Source of the DNA: Kaistella chaponensis
GTDB taxonomy: Bacteria; Bacteroidota; Bacteroidia; Flavobacteriales; Weeksellaceae
Length of the DNA: 64,000 nucleotides
Direction of reading: 5' to 3'
NCBI RefSeq assembly: GCF_900156725.1
Contig: NZ_FTOI01000001.1
Coordinates: 62,001-126,000, forward strand
Part shown: positions 55,843 through 64,000 of the stretch, in pieces
Position numbering within the stretch: position 1 is the first letter of the stretch
How the letters are laid out: each line of letters starts with the position of its first letter
Translations under genes and position numbers: made by a program
Notes under the pieces: generated by a model
The model's database searches: none
What the model saw: only the letters and a program-made list of their open reading frames with translations
What the model was told of the DNA's origin: nothing

Positions 55843-56721
55843 ATGAGAACAATTATTATAGAGCCTACAGAAAATTCAAAAGTCATGAAGTTTGTCGCCG
55901 ATTACAACTTGATGCCGGGTTCTTTGGAACTCGATCGAACTTCAGATATCTCAGAACTTCCTTTGGCAAAGAAACTTTTCGTTTTTCCTTTTGTGGAAAG
56001 AATTTTTATTACGGCTAATTTTATTGCGGTTGCAAAACAAGAAGGAGTAGAGTGGGAAAATGTTGTAGAACCATTGAAAGAAATTATTGAAGCCGAATTA
56101 GAAGCGAATCCAAGAGTTTATCTTCAAAAGGAAAAAGAAGTGCAGCAAATTTTTGCAGAAATGACTCCAAATCCAATGGTGATGAAGTTTGTTTCGACCA
56201 AAGTATTGCTCGATGGTTTTGTAGAAGTTAAAAGCAAAGACGATGCAGCGGAAGTTCCTTTGGCAAAAGCGATTTTTAATGAATTTGATTTTACCAAGGA
56301 AGTTTTCATCTCGGATAATTTCGTGGCAGTGACCAAAAATGTGTCTGTAGAATGGCATGAAGTGATGGTTGCGGTGAGAACTTTTATCACAGAATATCTT
56401 CAAAATGGGGGTGAAATATCGAATGCAACGCCGCAAAAACATGAAAGTCCGGTGGAGAATTTAATGAACAGAGAATATACGGAAACGGAACAGAAAATTT
56501 CTGATATTTTAAAAGAATATGTTGCTCCAGCTGTTGAAAGTGATGGTGGAAAAATTTCATTAATGGAATATGTTCCAGAAACAAAAACCGCAAAAATGTT
56601 ATTGCAAGGAGCGTGTTCAGGTTGTCCAAGTTCTACTGCAACATTGAAAGGAGGAATTGAAAATCTGTTGAAACAGTTCGTTCCAGAATTGGTGGAAAAA
56701 GTAGAAGCCGTGAATGGCTAA
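55843..56721 (+). CDS. NifU-type Fe-S scaffold protein with two Nfu_N domains
   Basis: This 292-residue protein probably carries or assembles Fe-S clusters. Residues ~5-85 and ~108-190 are two copies of the Nfu N-terminal domain (NSKVMKFVADYNLMPGS; NPMVMKFVSTKVLLDG), each with a PLAK-F-F core. The C-terminal NifU domain (~208-285) has the cluster-binding C258-x-x-C261 in LQGACSGCPSSTATLKGG. A doubled N-terminal domain is more than the usual single copy. It is preceded by a -7 box. Confidence 0.92.
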   Translation: MRTIIIEPTENSKVMKFVADYNLMPGSLELDRTSDISELPLAKKLFVFPFVERIFITANFIAVAKQEGVEWENVVEPLKEIIEAELEANPRVYLQKEKEVQQIFAEMTPNPMVMKFVSTKVLLDGFVEVKSKDDAAEVPLAKAIFNEFDFTKEVFISDNFVAVTKNVSVEWHEVMVAVRTFITEYLQNGGEISNATPQKHESPVENLMNREYTETEQKISDILKEYVAPAVESDGGKISLMEYVPETKTAKMLLQGACSGCPSSTATLKGGIENLLKQFVPELVEKVEAVNG

Positions 56722-56806
56722 AATAATTCAACCACATAAGTCACAAAAGTTTTAATTTTTATTAGTGGATATTATAACGTTTTAAAGTTAAAATAAGTTC
56801 AATAAA

Positions 56807-57217
56807 ATGATGATTACCCAATCTTATCTTACGGATTTAACTTATAAAATAAATGGAGCATGCATAGAAGTCCATAAAATTTTGGGACCTGGATTGTTAG
56901 AAAAAGTTTATCATGAAGCTTTGAAAGAAGAATTTGCTTAAAGAGGAATCAATTTTAAATCAGAACTTCAAACAGAAATTTTCTATAAAAGCAAGAAATT
57001 AAATTGCGACTATAAATGTGATTTTTTAATTGAGGACAGTATCGTGTTAGAGATAAAATCGGTAAAAAGCTTTGATGACATACATCGAGCAAAACTCTTA
57101 AACTACATGGCTATTCTAAAAGTTCTGAAAGGAATTTTAATTAATTTTAATGTAAAAAATATATACCATGAAGGACAAGAAACTCTTGTAAATCAATATT
57201 ATAGTAAGTTGATGTAA
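56807..57217 (+). pseudogene. GxxExxY-family gene broken by an in-frame TAA
   Basis: The frame from ATG 56807 to TAA 57217 (137 codons) is interrupted only by TAA at 56939-56941. The sequence carries the family signature GPGLLEKVYHEAL, then CDFLIEDSIVLEIKSVKS and LNYMAILKVLKGILINF. The domain is a PD-(D/E)XK-like fold of unknown role. A CAA-to-TAA change would explain it. The first fragment has 44 codons. Confidence 0.85.
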
Positions 57218-57294
57218 TTATTTGAACTTTAACCAGTATTGAGTTCAACTTAAAACAAGAAACTTTTGTGACTTTTGTGGTTTAAAAATAAACA

Positions 57295-58323
57295 ATGGCA
57301 AAAAAAGGAATATTATTAGTGAATCTTGGTTCACCGCGATCAACGAAAGTTGCAGATGTTAAGGAATATCTGGATGAGTTTTTAATGGATGAAAAAGTAA
57401 TCGATTTTCGGTGGTTTTTCCGGGCTTTATTGGTTCGTGGAATCATTTTGAATACGCGTCCGAAAAAATCGGCGGCAGCTTACCAAACGGTTTGGACCGA
57501 TGAAGGTTCGCCTTTGATTTTCATTACAGAACGAATCAAGAAAAAGTTGCAGAAAATCGTTGATGTTCCCGTAGAAATTGGAATGCGATACGCAGAACCA
57601 AGCATCGAAACCGGAATGCGAAAATTAACTGAACAAGGCGTTACCGAAATTGTTTTGTTTCCACTTTATCCGCAATACGCGATGAGTACAACAGAAACGG
57701 TGGTTGAAAAAGCGGAAGAAGTTCGTAAAAAACATTTTCCAGAGGTTAAAGTGAATTATATTCAGCCTTTTTACAACCGCGAAATTTATATTGATTGTTT
57801 GGCAGAAAGTATTCGGGAGAAATTGCCGGAGAATTTCGATGCGCTGCAGTTTTCTTATCACGGTGTTCCAGAAAGACATATTTACAAAACCGATCCTACC
57901 AAAACCTGTAATTTAAATGATTGTTGCTCACGTGAAAGCAATCCGAGTCATCAGTTTTGTTATCGCCATCAATGTTTTAAAGTCACTGAAGAAGTCATCA
58001 AAAAACTCAATTTACCGAAAGAGAAAGTGATGGTGACTTTTCAATCCAGATTAGGAAACGATAAATGGATGGAACCTTATACCGATGAGACTTTGGAAAG
58101 TTTAGGCAAAAAAGGCATCAAAAATCTAGCAATTGTTTGTCCGGCTTTTGTGTCGGATTGCTTGGAAACTTTGGAGGAAATCTCTGTGGAAGGTAAAGAA
58201 CAATTTGAACATGGAGGAGGCGAAAACTTCCATTATATTCCGTGTTTAAATGATGAAGACCGTTGGATTGAAGTGGTGAAAACCTTGTGTGAAGAAAAGT
58301 TAGAAGAGTTTTATTTGGTTTAG
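57295..58323 (+). CDS. hemH: Ferrochelatase
   Basis: HemH inserts Fe(II) into protoporphyrin IX, the last step of haem synthesis. The 342-residue protein has GILLVNLGSPRS at the N-terminus, the catalytic His (H189) in FSYHGVPERH, and the C-terminal SDCLETLEEIS block. An insertion carries five Cys (C205, C210, C211, C222, C227) in CNLNDCC and CYRHQC, the type of internal Cys-rich region linked to a [2Fe-2S] cluster in some bacterial ferrochelatases. A bidirectional terminator follows. Confidence 0.95.
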   Translation: MAKKGILLVNLGSPRSTKVADVKEYLDEFLMDEKVIDFRWFFRALLVRGIILNTRPKKSAAAYQTVWTDEGSPLIFITERIKKKLQKIVDVPVEIGMRYAEPSIETGMRKLTEQGVTEIVLFPLYPQYAMSTTETVVEKAEEVRKKHFPEVKVNYIQPFYNREIYIDCLAESIREKLPENFDALQFSYHGVPERHIYKTDPTKTCNLNDCCSRESNPSHQFCYRHQCFKVTEEVIKKLNLPKEKVMVTFQSRLGNDKWMEPYTDETLESLGKKGIKNLAIVCPAFVSDCLETLEEISVEGKEQFEHGGGENFHYIPCLNDEDRWIEVVKTLCEEKLEEFYLV

Positions 58324-58365
58324 AAATCAATCAAGTTTTGTTACAATCAACGTTCATACAAAAGC

Positions 58366-58397
58366 AAAAGAGACTGTAAATTTACACTCTCTTTTTA
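58366..58397. terminator. Bidirectional terminator between hemH and the plug gene
   Basis: A near-perfect 30-bp palindrome, AAAAGAGA-C-TGTAAA against TTTACA-C-TCTCTTTT, with A-rich and T-rich ends usable on both strands. Confidence 0.8.
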
Positions 58398-58418
58398 AGC
58401 TTACTTTTAGTTGTGTTG

Positions 58419-59630
58419 TTAATTTCGTGATGTTCGATATTCTCCATAACCAATCAATCCATCGTAATTTCTACCGAAAGGACGGTAGTAAAGAAAAGCT
58501 TGGTACAAGTTTTCAGTTTGCCAGAAACTCCCGTTGATTGCCCCGAAATTTAAGGTTTCGTCTGTGTTTTTGGTCGCAAGAATGTAATTGTAAAATCCTT
58601 GTTTTAAATAAATTTTTGCGATGAATCTTTTGGTTTTGTCATCATAAATCATTTGATTTTCTTTGCTTGGAATAAAATCATTAAAACCGCCTAAAACATG
58701 AATTTCTTCCTCGCTTTTTTCTGACTCTAAAGAGAAATAAACCCAAGAATAATCAGCTTCTTTATCTGCAATTCGTTCAATTCCCAAATCATTTCTGCGG
58801 AAATAAAATGCGCCATTTACATCAGGTTGATATTGATAATTTAACGGATAAGCCCAAACCGGATACAGATAAGTGTAATTTACTCCTTCTGAGGTTTCTG
58901 CTTGTGCAACCATATCAAAAGGTTGATTCATATTTTTGTTATCGAAATAGTAAAACTCATTATTTCCGGGGAAAGCCAAATTCATCTGTTGGAAAATCAA
59001 TTTATTTCCGAGTGTTGCGCTTGGTTTCTGGTTAAAAACACCCATATTCCAATTGTTATTTTGAACCACATTTAAGGTCGTTGAATTGGCATTTTGAATA
59101 AGTAAAGAATTGCTACCAATTGCCTGAACTTCAACTCTTTGATTAATGTTTGGGTTTTTTGCATCGGAAGTTCGGGTAATATTCAGCCCTAAGTTTGAAC
59201 CTTCTTCAACCACACAAAATCTTTTTGTAAAAAGGGGTTTGCTGGGAGAATCCAAATAAACTACGATTTCAAAGTTTCCTGAAATTTTGGGTTGAATTTT
59301 ATTGTTAGGAAAAGTAAGCGTATAATTCGTGTAGGCTTGCAAAGTATTGAAGGAATATTGGTATTGATCAATCAAAGCATTCAAACTTCCATTCGCAAAT
59401 TCCGTGAAAAATAAGCCATCATCTTGCCAATTTCTGTCGAAATGTTTCAAGGTGTATCGGTAAAGTGTATTTGAATTCGAAAGGTCATCAAATTTTAGAA
59501 TAAGCTGGTCATTAAAACGGATTACCGCAGTTTCATCATTGGTTTGTGGATTAAAAAGCTGTATGCTTCGAATATCTTGCCCGAAGAAAATGGCGCTAAA
59601 AAAGAGCAGTAAAAATTGTAAATTTTTCAT
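58419..59630 (-). CDS. T9SS plug protein (DUF5103 family)
   Basis: This 403-residue protein is exported (signal MKNLQFLLLFFSAIFFG-Q). It matches the DUF5103 family, whose Flavobacterium johnsoniae member closes the periplasmic side of the SprA channel. N-terminal Ig-like and central beta regions are seen (SIQLFNPQTNDETAVIRFN; DRNWQDDGLFFTEFANGSLN), and the C-terminal part has YYRPFGRNYDGLIGYGEY. SprA is encoded at the start of this window, more than 50 kb away. The role in T9SS is from family knowledge. Confidence 0.88.
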   Translation of the reverse strand: MKNLQFLLLFFSAIFFGQDIRSIQLFNPQTNDETAVIRFNDQLILKFDDLSNSNTLYRYTLKHFDRNWQDDGLFFTEFANGSLNALIDQYQYSFNTLQAYTNYTLTFPNNKIQPKISGNFEIVVYLDSPSKPLFTKRFCVVEEGSNLGLNITRTSDAKNPNINQRVEVQAIGSNSLLIQNANSTTLNVVQNNNWNMGVFNQKPSATLGNKLIFQQMNLAFPGNNEFYYFDNKNMNQPFDMVAQAETSEGVNYTYLYPVWAYPLNYQYQPDVNGAFYFRRNDLGIERIADKEADYSWVYFSLESEKSEEEIHVLGGFNDFIPSKENQMIYDDKTKRFIAKIYLKQGFYNYILATKNTDETLNFGAINGSFWQTENLYQAFLYYRPFGRNYDGLIGYGEYRTSRN

Positions 59631-59744
59631 TGAGACGAAGATAATGAATTTTGGTGAGGCGTAAGATTATGAACTATGAATGTAACTTCAAATTATTAGT
59701 GATATTGTTTTTGCGCGAAACTTTTTTAATTAAAAATTAGAATT

Positions 59745-59752
59745 TAACTTTG
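59745..59752 (+). promoter_or_regulatory. -7 box of the MBL hydrolase gene
   Basis: TAACTTTG matches TAnnTTTG, 15 nt before the ATG. Confidence 0.5.
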
Positions 59753-59766
59753 CTGAAAACAAGAAA

Positions 59767-60405
59767 ATGCATCATATTAAATCTTTCGCTTTCAATCCTT
59801 TTTCAGAAAATACCTATATCGTTTTTAACGAAAATAAAAATGCATTCATCATCGATCCCGGCGATTTCTCCGAGGTCGAGAACAATATTTTAAATCAGTT
59901 TATTATTGATAATGAATTGAAAGTTCAGAATATTCTGTTGACTCACGCACATATCGATCATGTTTTAGGATTGCAAAAAGCCTTCGACAAATACAAAGTT
60001 CCAATTTTGATGCACGAAATGGAAAAAGAAATTCTCGATAGAAATCCTATGGATGCAAATCGATTTGGTTTTTTCTTTAAACCTTTTGAAGGTGAAATTT
60101 CTTATCTAAATGAAAACGAAATTATTAGTGTAGACGAAGATGATTTTAAAATTCTTCACGTTCCGGGACATTCTCCAGGACATATTGCATTTTATAGTGA
60201 AGCACAGAAATTCATCATTTCCGGCGATGTATTATTTGAAGGAAGCATTGGAAGAACTGATCTTTACAAAGGTGATGCTCAAGAACTCCTTAAAAGCATC
60301 CGAGAAAAACTTTTTGTTTTAGAGGATGAAACCAAAGTGTACAACGGTCATGGAAATCCTACAACGGTGGGTTTTGAAAAGAGTTACAATCCTTTTTTTA
60401 AGTAA
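59767..60405 (+). CDS. MBL-fold metallo-hydrolase (glyoxalase II-like)
   Basis: This 212-residue protein has the metallo-beta-lactamase metal-binding motif H60-x-H62-x-D64-H65 in LLTHAHIDHVLG. It also has a second His in HVPGHSPGH, the Asp in SGDVLFEGSIGRTD and the final His in VYNGHGNPT. It resembles hydroxyacylglutathione hydrolase and related thioesterases, but the substrate cannot be read from sequence. A bidirectional terminator separates it from the convergent thioredoxin-like gene. Confidence 0.93.
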   Translation: MHHIKSFAFNPFSENTYIVFNENKNAFIIDPGDFSEVENNILNQFIIDNELKVQNILLTHAHIDHVLGLQKAFDKYKVPILMHEMEKEILDRNPMDANRFGFFFKPFEGEISYLNENEIISVDEDDFKILHVPGHSPGHIAFYSEAQKFIISGDVLFEGSIGRTDLYKGDAQELLKSIREKLFVLEDETKVYNGHGNPTTVGFEKSYNPFFK

Positions 60406-60408
60406 AAG

Positions 60409-60440
60409 AAAAGACAGAAGTTTCGCTTCTGTCTTTTTAC
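60409..60440. terminator. Bidirectional terminator
   Basis: A 12-bp perfect stem AAAAGACAGAAG/CTTCTGTCTTTT with loop TTTCG lies between convergent genes. Confidence 0.85.
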
Positions 60441-60462
60441 TTTAAAATCGATGATCCGGAAA

Positions 60463-61020
60463 TTATTTCCATTTGATATTACAACCCATACTCGGAAGTT
60501 GCATTTCTTCTTGAGGTTCACCTGCTAGCAAATTTTCGAAGGCGATGATTAAATCTTCGCCGGTAATTTCTTTGGTATTTCCTGGTCGCGAATCATCCAT
60601 TTGTCCGCGATAAATTAAATCTAATTTTTCATCGAAAAGGAAAAAGTCGGGAGTGCAAGCTGCGTTATAAGCTTTTGCGATTGCCTGACTTTCGTCGTAC
60701 AAATAAGGGAAATCAAATTTTCTTTCTACTTGAAATTCTGCCATTTTACTTGGAGCATCGGCTGGATATTTATCTGCATCATTTGCATTAATGGCAATAA
60801 ATTCAATTCCACTATCTTGATAATCTTCATATAATTCTGCCAATTTATCGATAACATGAAGTACAAATGGACAATGATTGCACATGAAAATGACCAAAGT
60901 GGCTTTTTCGCCTTTCAGATCTTCCAGGGATTGCATTTCATTGCTTTGAGAAGGATTTGGTAGTTCAAAGAACGGTGCTTTTGTTCCAAGTTCGAGCATA
61001 TTTGAAGGAGTATTTGCCAT
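60463..61020 (-). CDS. Thioredoxin-family protein (AhpC/TSA-like)
   Basis: This 185-residue cytoplasmic protein (no signal peptide) has a thioredoxin fold with C47-N-H-C50 in VIFMCNHCPFVLHVIDKL. It also has FELPNPSQSNEMQSLEDLKG at the start and a later Cys in NAACTPDFFLFDE. This layout is typical of small redoxins in Bacteroidetes annotated as AhpC/TSA-like. The partner is unknown. Confidence 0.9.
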   Translation of the reverse strand: MANTPSNMLELGTKAPFFELPNPSQSNEMQSLEDLKGEKATLVIFMCNHCPFVLHVIDKLAELYEDYQDSGIEFIAINANDADKYPADAPSKMAEFQVERKFDFPYLYDESQAIAKAYNAACTPDFFLFDEKLDLIYRGQMDDSRPGNTKEITGEDLIIAFENLLAGEPQEEMQLPSMGCNIKWK

Positions 61021-61161
61021 GATTTTTTTTTGATGAGTTAAATTGATAAAGTGATAATTTGAAAATGAGATGATGTGATAATATGAAGCTACAAATATAA
61101 TGATAATCTTCTGGAAAATTTTAAATCATTTCATCAACCGATGAGCAAAATACCTGATTAA

Positions 61162-61265
61162 CAAATCACCGAATCGACAAATCACCGAATCACCGAATCA
61201 CCGAATCATCACATCACCGAATCTCCGAATCTACAAATCATCACATCACCAAATCACCGTATCGA
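61162..61265. repeat. Octamer repeat array running into the miaA 3' end
   Basis: Thirteen octamers of the type CGAATCAC/CAAATCAC/CACATCAC. The last 20 bp overlap the final codons and stop of miaA (61246-61265). Intergenic sequence upstream to 61021 is otherwise plain AT-rich. Confidence 0.85.
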
Positions 61266-62148
61266 GAAAAGTTAACGATTCTTCAACTGAGTTTTCAAAA
61301 TTGACCCAATTGATGTTTTCTTCTTTTCGGTACCACGTTAACTGTCGTTTTGCAAACCTGCGGGAATTTTTTTTAATTTCTTCGAGGGCAAAAGCCAAAT
61401 CCCATTCTTGATCGAAATATTTGAAGAGTTCGGAGTAGCCAACAGTTTGTAAGGCTACATTTTTTTTAAAGGGAATTAATGATTCCGCTTCTTGTACCAA
61501 ACCATTTTGTACCATTAAATCTACGCGTTGGTTAATTCGATGATAAATGATTTCTCGTGGAGCCTGAATCCCAATTCTAATGACCTGGAAATCGCGTTTT
61601 TTTACTTGGCTTTTTATATTTTCGGTATAGGTTTTCCCTGTTTGCCAGATGATATCGATCGCGCGGAAAAGTCGGCGCGGATTGTCTTTGTCTACCGTTT
61701 CAAAATAGTCTGGATCTAAATCATGAAGGATTTTTTGTAAATTTTCAATTCCTTCTTCCGCAAAAATTCTTTCTAATTCTTTCTGGTTTTTTTCGTCAGC
61801 TTCTGGCAAATCATTGAGTCCTTCGAGAACTGCTTTTTCATACATCATGCTTCCTCCGACCATGATTACGACCTCATGTTTTTGAAAAAGGTCCTCTATT
61901 TTTTGAAGGGCTTCTTTTTCGAACTGACCGATGGAGTAATAATTTTCTACCGAAAGATGTCCAATAAAATGGTGCGGAACTGCGGCTAATTCCTCTTCTG
62001 ATGGAGTAGCGGTCCCGATTTTCATCTCTGCGAAAAACTGTCGGGAATCACAGGAAATAATTTCGGTTTCGAAATGTTTGGCGATTTCGATGGCGAGTTT
62101 GGTTTTACCAATTCCCGTGGTTCCGATGATGGAGATGAGTTTTTTCAC
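61246..62148 (-). CDS. miaA: tRNA dimethylallyltransferase
   Basis: MiaA adds a dimethylallyl group to A37 of tRNAs reading UNN codons. The 300-residue protein has a P-loop (G9-TTGIGKT16), the substrate-binding D-S-R region in SCDSRQFFAEMKIGTATPS, HHFIGHLSVENYYSIGQFE, and GGSMMYEKAVLEGL. A C-terminal helical domain ends RRFAKRQLTWYRKEENINW. The last few codons are formed from the octamer repeat array that lies downstream. Confidence 0.95.
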   Translation of the reverse strand: MKKLISIIGTTGIGKTKLAIEIAKHFETEIISCDSRQFFAEMKIGTATPSEEELAAVPHHFIGHLSVENYYSIGQFEKEALQKIEDLFQKHEVVIMVGGSMMYEKAVLEGLNDLPEADEKNQKELERIFAEEGIENLQKILHDLDPDYFETVDKDNPRRLFRAIDIIWQTGKTYTENIKSQVKKRDFQVIRIGIQAPREIIYHRINQRVDLMVQNGLVQEAESLIPFKKNVALQTVGYSELFKYFDQEWDLAFALEEIKKNSRRFAKRQLTWYRKEENINWVNFENSVEESLTFLDTVIW

Positions 62149-62482
62149 GGTGCAAATTTCCTCATTTTTTTTGATATGCGAGGAAATGAACGTGCAAAAT
62201 TTAATTTTCAGTAATGATGGTTATTGAAAGGAACAAAATGCAACCAAACCGGGAAAAATATTGATTGAAAATGCTGAATTAGGTTTTGATATTGCAAGAT
62301 TTACCTCATTGGGAAAGACAAACCGCCTGATTTTCTAGCCGTGATGGAAGTGGTATCCTTTTTCTGTTATTGCGATTCCGAATCGTAATTAAAGTTTCTT
62401 CTTTTCTTCGCAAGAACAGAAAAAGATAAAACGGACAGCGCGACCTTTTTTTCTAAGAAACCAAAATGAGGTTGCTCCTAAA
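62149..62482. other. Intergenic stretch, no supported gene
   Basis: A 35-codon frame without start (about 62233-62338) looks like a possible remnant but has no recognisable family. Nothing else is seen. Confidence 0.4.
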
Positions 62483-62516
62483 AAAAACCGCTCAATTTCT
62501 TGAACGGTTTTTGGTT
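62483..62516 (-). terminator. Terminator after the YkvA gene
   Basis: AAAAACCG-C-TCAA pairs with TTGA-A-CGGTTTTT around a short loop, just after the stop of the minus-strand gene at 62525. Confidence 0.75.
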
Positions 62517-62524
62517 TTTTAAAT

Positions 62525-62863
62525 TTATCTTACAATTTCAGCTTCCAGGATTTTTGGGTCAGATTTTAAGGATTCTTCCCAAGCGACAAATTTTTCGGCT
62601 TCTGAAATCAACATTGGCATTGCCAATGCGAGAAGTGCCAAATCGTCTAGAACTCCGATCAATGGGATCCAATCTGGAATAATATCCAGCGGTGATATTA
62701 GATAAACGATTACCAATGCAGGTAAAATAACGTTTTTGAATTCTGGTTTGTACCCATTTTTCGACATGATGGATTTTACCATGCGGATTATTACGGGAAT
62801 TTTTCGGATAAATCCTTTGTGTTTGAATGCTTCTTTAGCAAGTGCGATTTTTGAAATTTTCAT
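62525..62863 (-). CDS. YkvA/DUF1232 family membrane protein
   Basis: This 112-residue product starts from the ATG at 62863; the longer frame to 62995 overlaps the TlpA gene and adds unrelated residues. A basic N-terminus is followed by hydrophobic ILPALVIVYLISPLDIIPDW containing the DUF1232 signature SPLDIIPDWIPLIGVLDDL. One or two membrane segments are likely. The function of the family is not established. Confidence 0.9.
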   Translation of the reverse strand: MKISKIALAKEAFKHKGFIRKIPVIIRMVKSIMSKNGYKPEFKNVILPALVIVYLISPLDIIPDWIPLIGVLDDLALLALAMPMLISEAEKFVAWEESLKSDPKILEAEIVR

Positions 62864-62933
62864 TTTTGAGTTTGTGTATTTTAAGTCAGGTAATTCGCAA
62901 ATTCTGTACCAAGATTTCTTAAATGTAGTTAAA

Positions 62934-63485
62934 TTATTTGGTGAAATTATCGATGAAGTCGTGAACAGATTTGCTATTCCAATCTTTAGAGGCATCTTCT
63001 TTCAATAGAATCCGACCTGTTTTATCGAGGAGAAAAGAGGTTGGGAAAACTTTTGGAAGAACATTATTTGAGATGGGACTTTGCGCAATGTAAACGGGAA
63101 CGGTGTATTGATGCTCTTTCAAAAACGCGCGTACTTTGCTTTCTTCATCCTGCATTGCGATGAGTACAAAATCTACTTTACCTTTTTTAGCGTCGTATAA
63201 TTTCTGCACAGTCGGCCACTCTTCGCGACACGGAGGACACCAAGTTCCCCAAAAATTGAGGAAAATCAGTTTATTTCCTTTGAGGCTTTTCAGATTGGTA
63301 TCGGGAACATTGATTCCTTGTAACTGAATATCCATATCTGAATCTTGAAGGGTAACTGCGTTTTCAACCGCTGCAATTGGAAAGAAAAGGTCTTTTAATT
63401 TCAGTTTAACTTCGGGAAAAATAAAAAGTACCGCAATAAATGCGATGACAATCATGTTGAGAAGGTTTTTTTTCAGAAAATTCAT
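62934..63485 (-). CDS. TlpA-like membrane-anchored thioredoxin
   Basis: This 183-residue protein has an N-terminal membrane anchor (LLNMIVIAFIAVLFIF). The thioredoxin domain carries WCPPC in FLNFWGTWCPPCREEWP and a cis-Pro region FPTSFLLDKTG, so it faces the periplasm. It probably reduces or isomerises periplasmic disulfides. It begins immediately after the stop of the upstream thioredoxin-family gene with no gap, so the two are one transcription unit. Confidence 0.92.
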   Translation of the reverse strand: MNFLKKNLLNMIVIAFIAVLFIFPEVKLKLKDLFFPIAAVENAVTLQDSDMDIQLQGINVPDTNLKSLKGNKLIFLNFWGTWCPPCREEWPTVQKLYDAKKGKVDFVLIAMQDEESKVRAFLKEHQYTVPVYIAQSPISNNVLPKVFPTSFLLDKTGRILLKEDASKDWNSKSVHDFIDNFTK

Positions 63486-64000
63486 TTAGATTAAATTTAT
63501 AATTTCTTCGATGGCATCTTTGCCGCGATTTTTTGCGTAATAAACTTGTAAATCATTGTAAAATTCTTCTCTCGGATAAGTATCTTCGTTTTCTTTGAAT
63601 TTTTTCAGCAAGCCATTTCCGTATTCCGGTCTTGGTCCCCAATTATTTTTAACGTTTAATTCTTCGTCTAAAATAAGGACTTTTGGGATCGATCGGGTTC
63701 CGTTGGTCAAAAATTGGTCGATTAATGTGGGGTCAGAATCTCGCAGGAATATTCTTACCTCATTTCCGGCTGCTTCGAAGAATTTAGAAACAGCGGGAAC
63801 AGTCGCACTTGCATCGCCACACCATGGTTCGCTAATGATTAGAATTTTACCGGTAAAGTTTTTTTCTTTTAATTTTGAAAGTTGATCAGCATCAACTTTA
63901 TATTTTTTTAAAGTTCGTTCCATTCGGTGCAGTCCGAGTTCATAATATTCCTGAAACTCATCATTGGGATTGGGATTATTGTGAAAACGTTCTTCTGCAA
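63486..64000 (-). CDS. Thioredoxin-family protein (5' end outside window)
   Basis: The frame continues through the window edge: before the internal ATG at 63923 it reads AEERFHNNPNPNDEFQEYY, which is protein-like, so the real start lies beyond 64000. The visible part has the thioredoxin-like segment LIISEPWCGDASATVPAVSKF with one Cys in place of CxxC, and TRSIPKVLILDEELN. It may lack disulfide activity. It abuts the TlpA-like gene. Redox partner unknown. Confidence 0.85.
   Translation of the reverse strand, partial: AEERFHNNPNPNDEFQEYYELGLHRMERTLKKYKVDADQLSKLKEKNFTGKILIISEPWCGDASATVPAVSKFFEAAGNEVRIFLRDSDPTLIDQFLTNGTRSIPKVLILDEELNVKNNWGPRPEYGNGLLKKFKENEDTYPREEFYNDLQVYYAKNRGKDAIEEIINLI

Overview
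The window is AT-rich and reads as a Flavobacteriia chromosome, most likely Weeksellaceae close to Chryseobacterium/Kaistella. The genus is inferred from protein style; no database was searched. Supporting signs seen in the sequence are type IX secretion proteins (SprA and its plug protein), a T9SS-type C-terminal sorting domain, many TAnnTTTG (-7) promoter boxes with TTTG near -33, weak Shine-Dalgarno sequences, and signal peptides ending in AQ.

Layout. 1-6606 is the 3' part of sprA. 6.7-11.8 kb holds folE, cysS and a CBM20-bearing 4-alpha-glucanotransferase. 12-18 kb holds two small exported proteins, ferritin and two linked DUF3857/transglutaminase-like proteins. 18-21.2 kb is a RecB/AddA-like helicase-nuclease on the minus strand. 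21.2-26.3 kb is a translation block: rpsU, a Xer recombinase, hpf, four tRNAs, tuf, tRNA-Trp, secE, nusG. The usual nusG-rplKAJL-rpoBC run is broken twice. A secreted alpha/beta hydrolase gene carrying two in-frame amber codons lies between nusG and rplK. A 9-kb tandem pair of three-gene surface-protein cassettes lies between rplL and rpoB. 40.5-49.1 kb is rpoB, rpoC and a DUF3467 gene. 49.1-51.8 kb is repeat-rich with two poorly characterised genes. 51.8-64 kb is mainly housekeeping: a PIF1-like helicase, a gamma-carbonic anhydrase-like protein, a NifU-type protein, ferrochelatase, the T9SS plug protein, an MBL hydrolase, thioredoxin-like proteins and miaA, plus a broken GxxExxY gene.

How it works together. 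Each segment of the split RNA polymerase/ribosomal region has its own promoter and terminator, so the insertions need not be co-transcribed with the essential genes. The rplK and rpoB leaders share a hairpin with an identical 14-nt 3' flank, a possible common RNA control element. The two cassettes (signal-bearing small protein, ~800-aa exported protein, ~180-aa exported protein) each have their own -7 box and terminator. Their second and third members share a short C-terminal module, and they are the best candidate here for an undescribed system. SprA and the plug protein are partners in the same secretion channel. Short 7-, 8- and 21-bp repeats and hairpin arrays fill several intergenic gaps.
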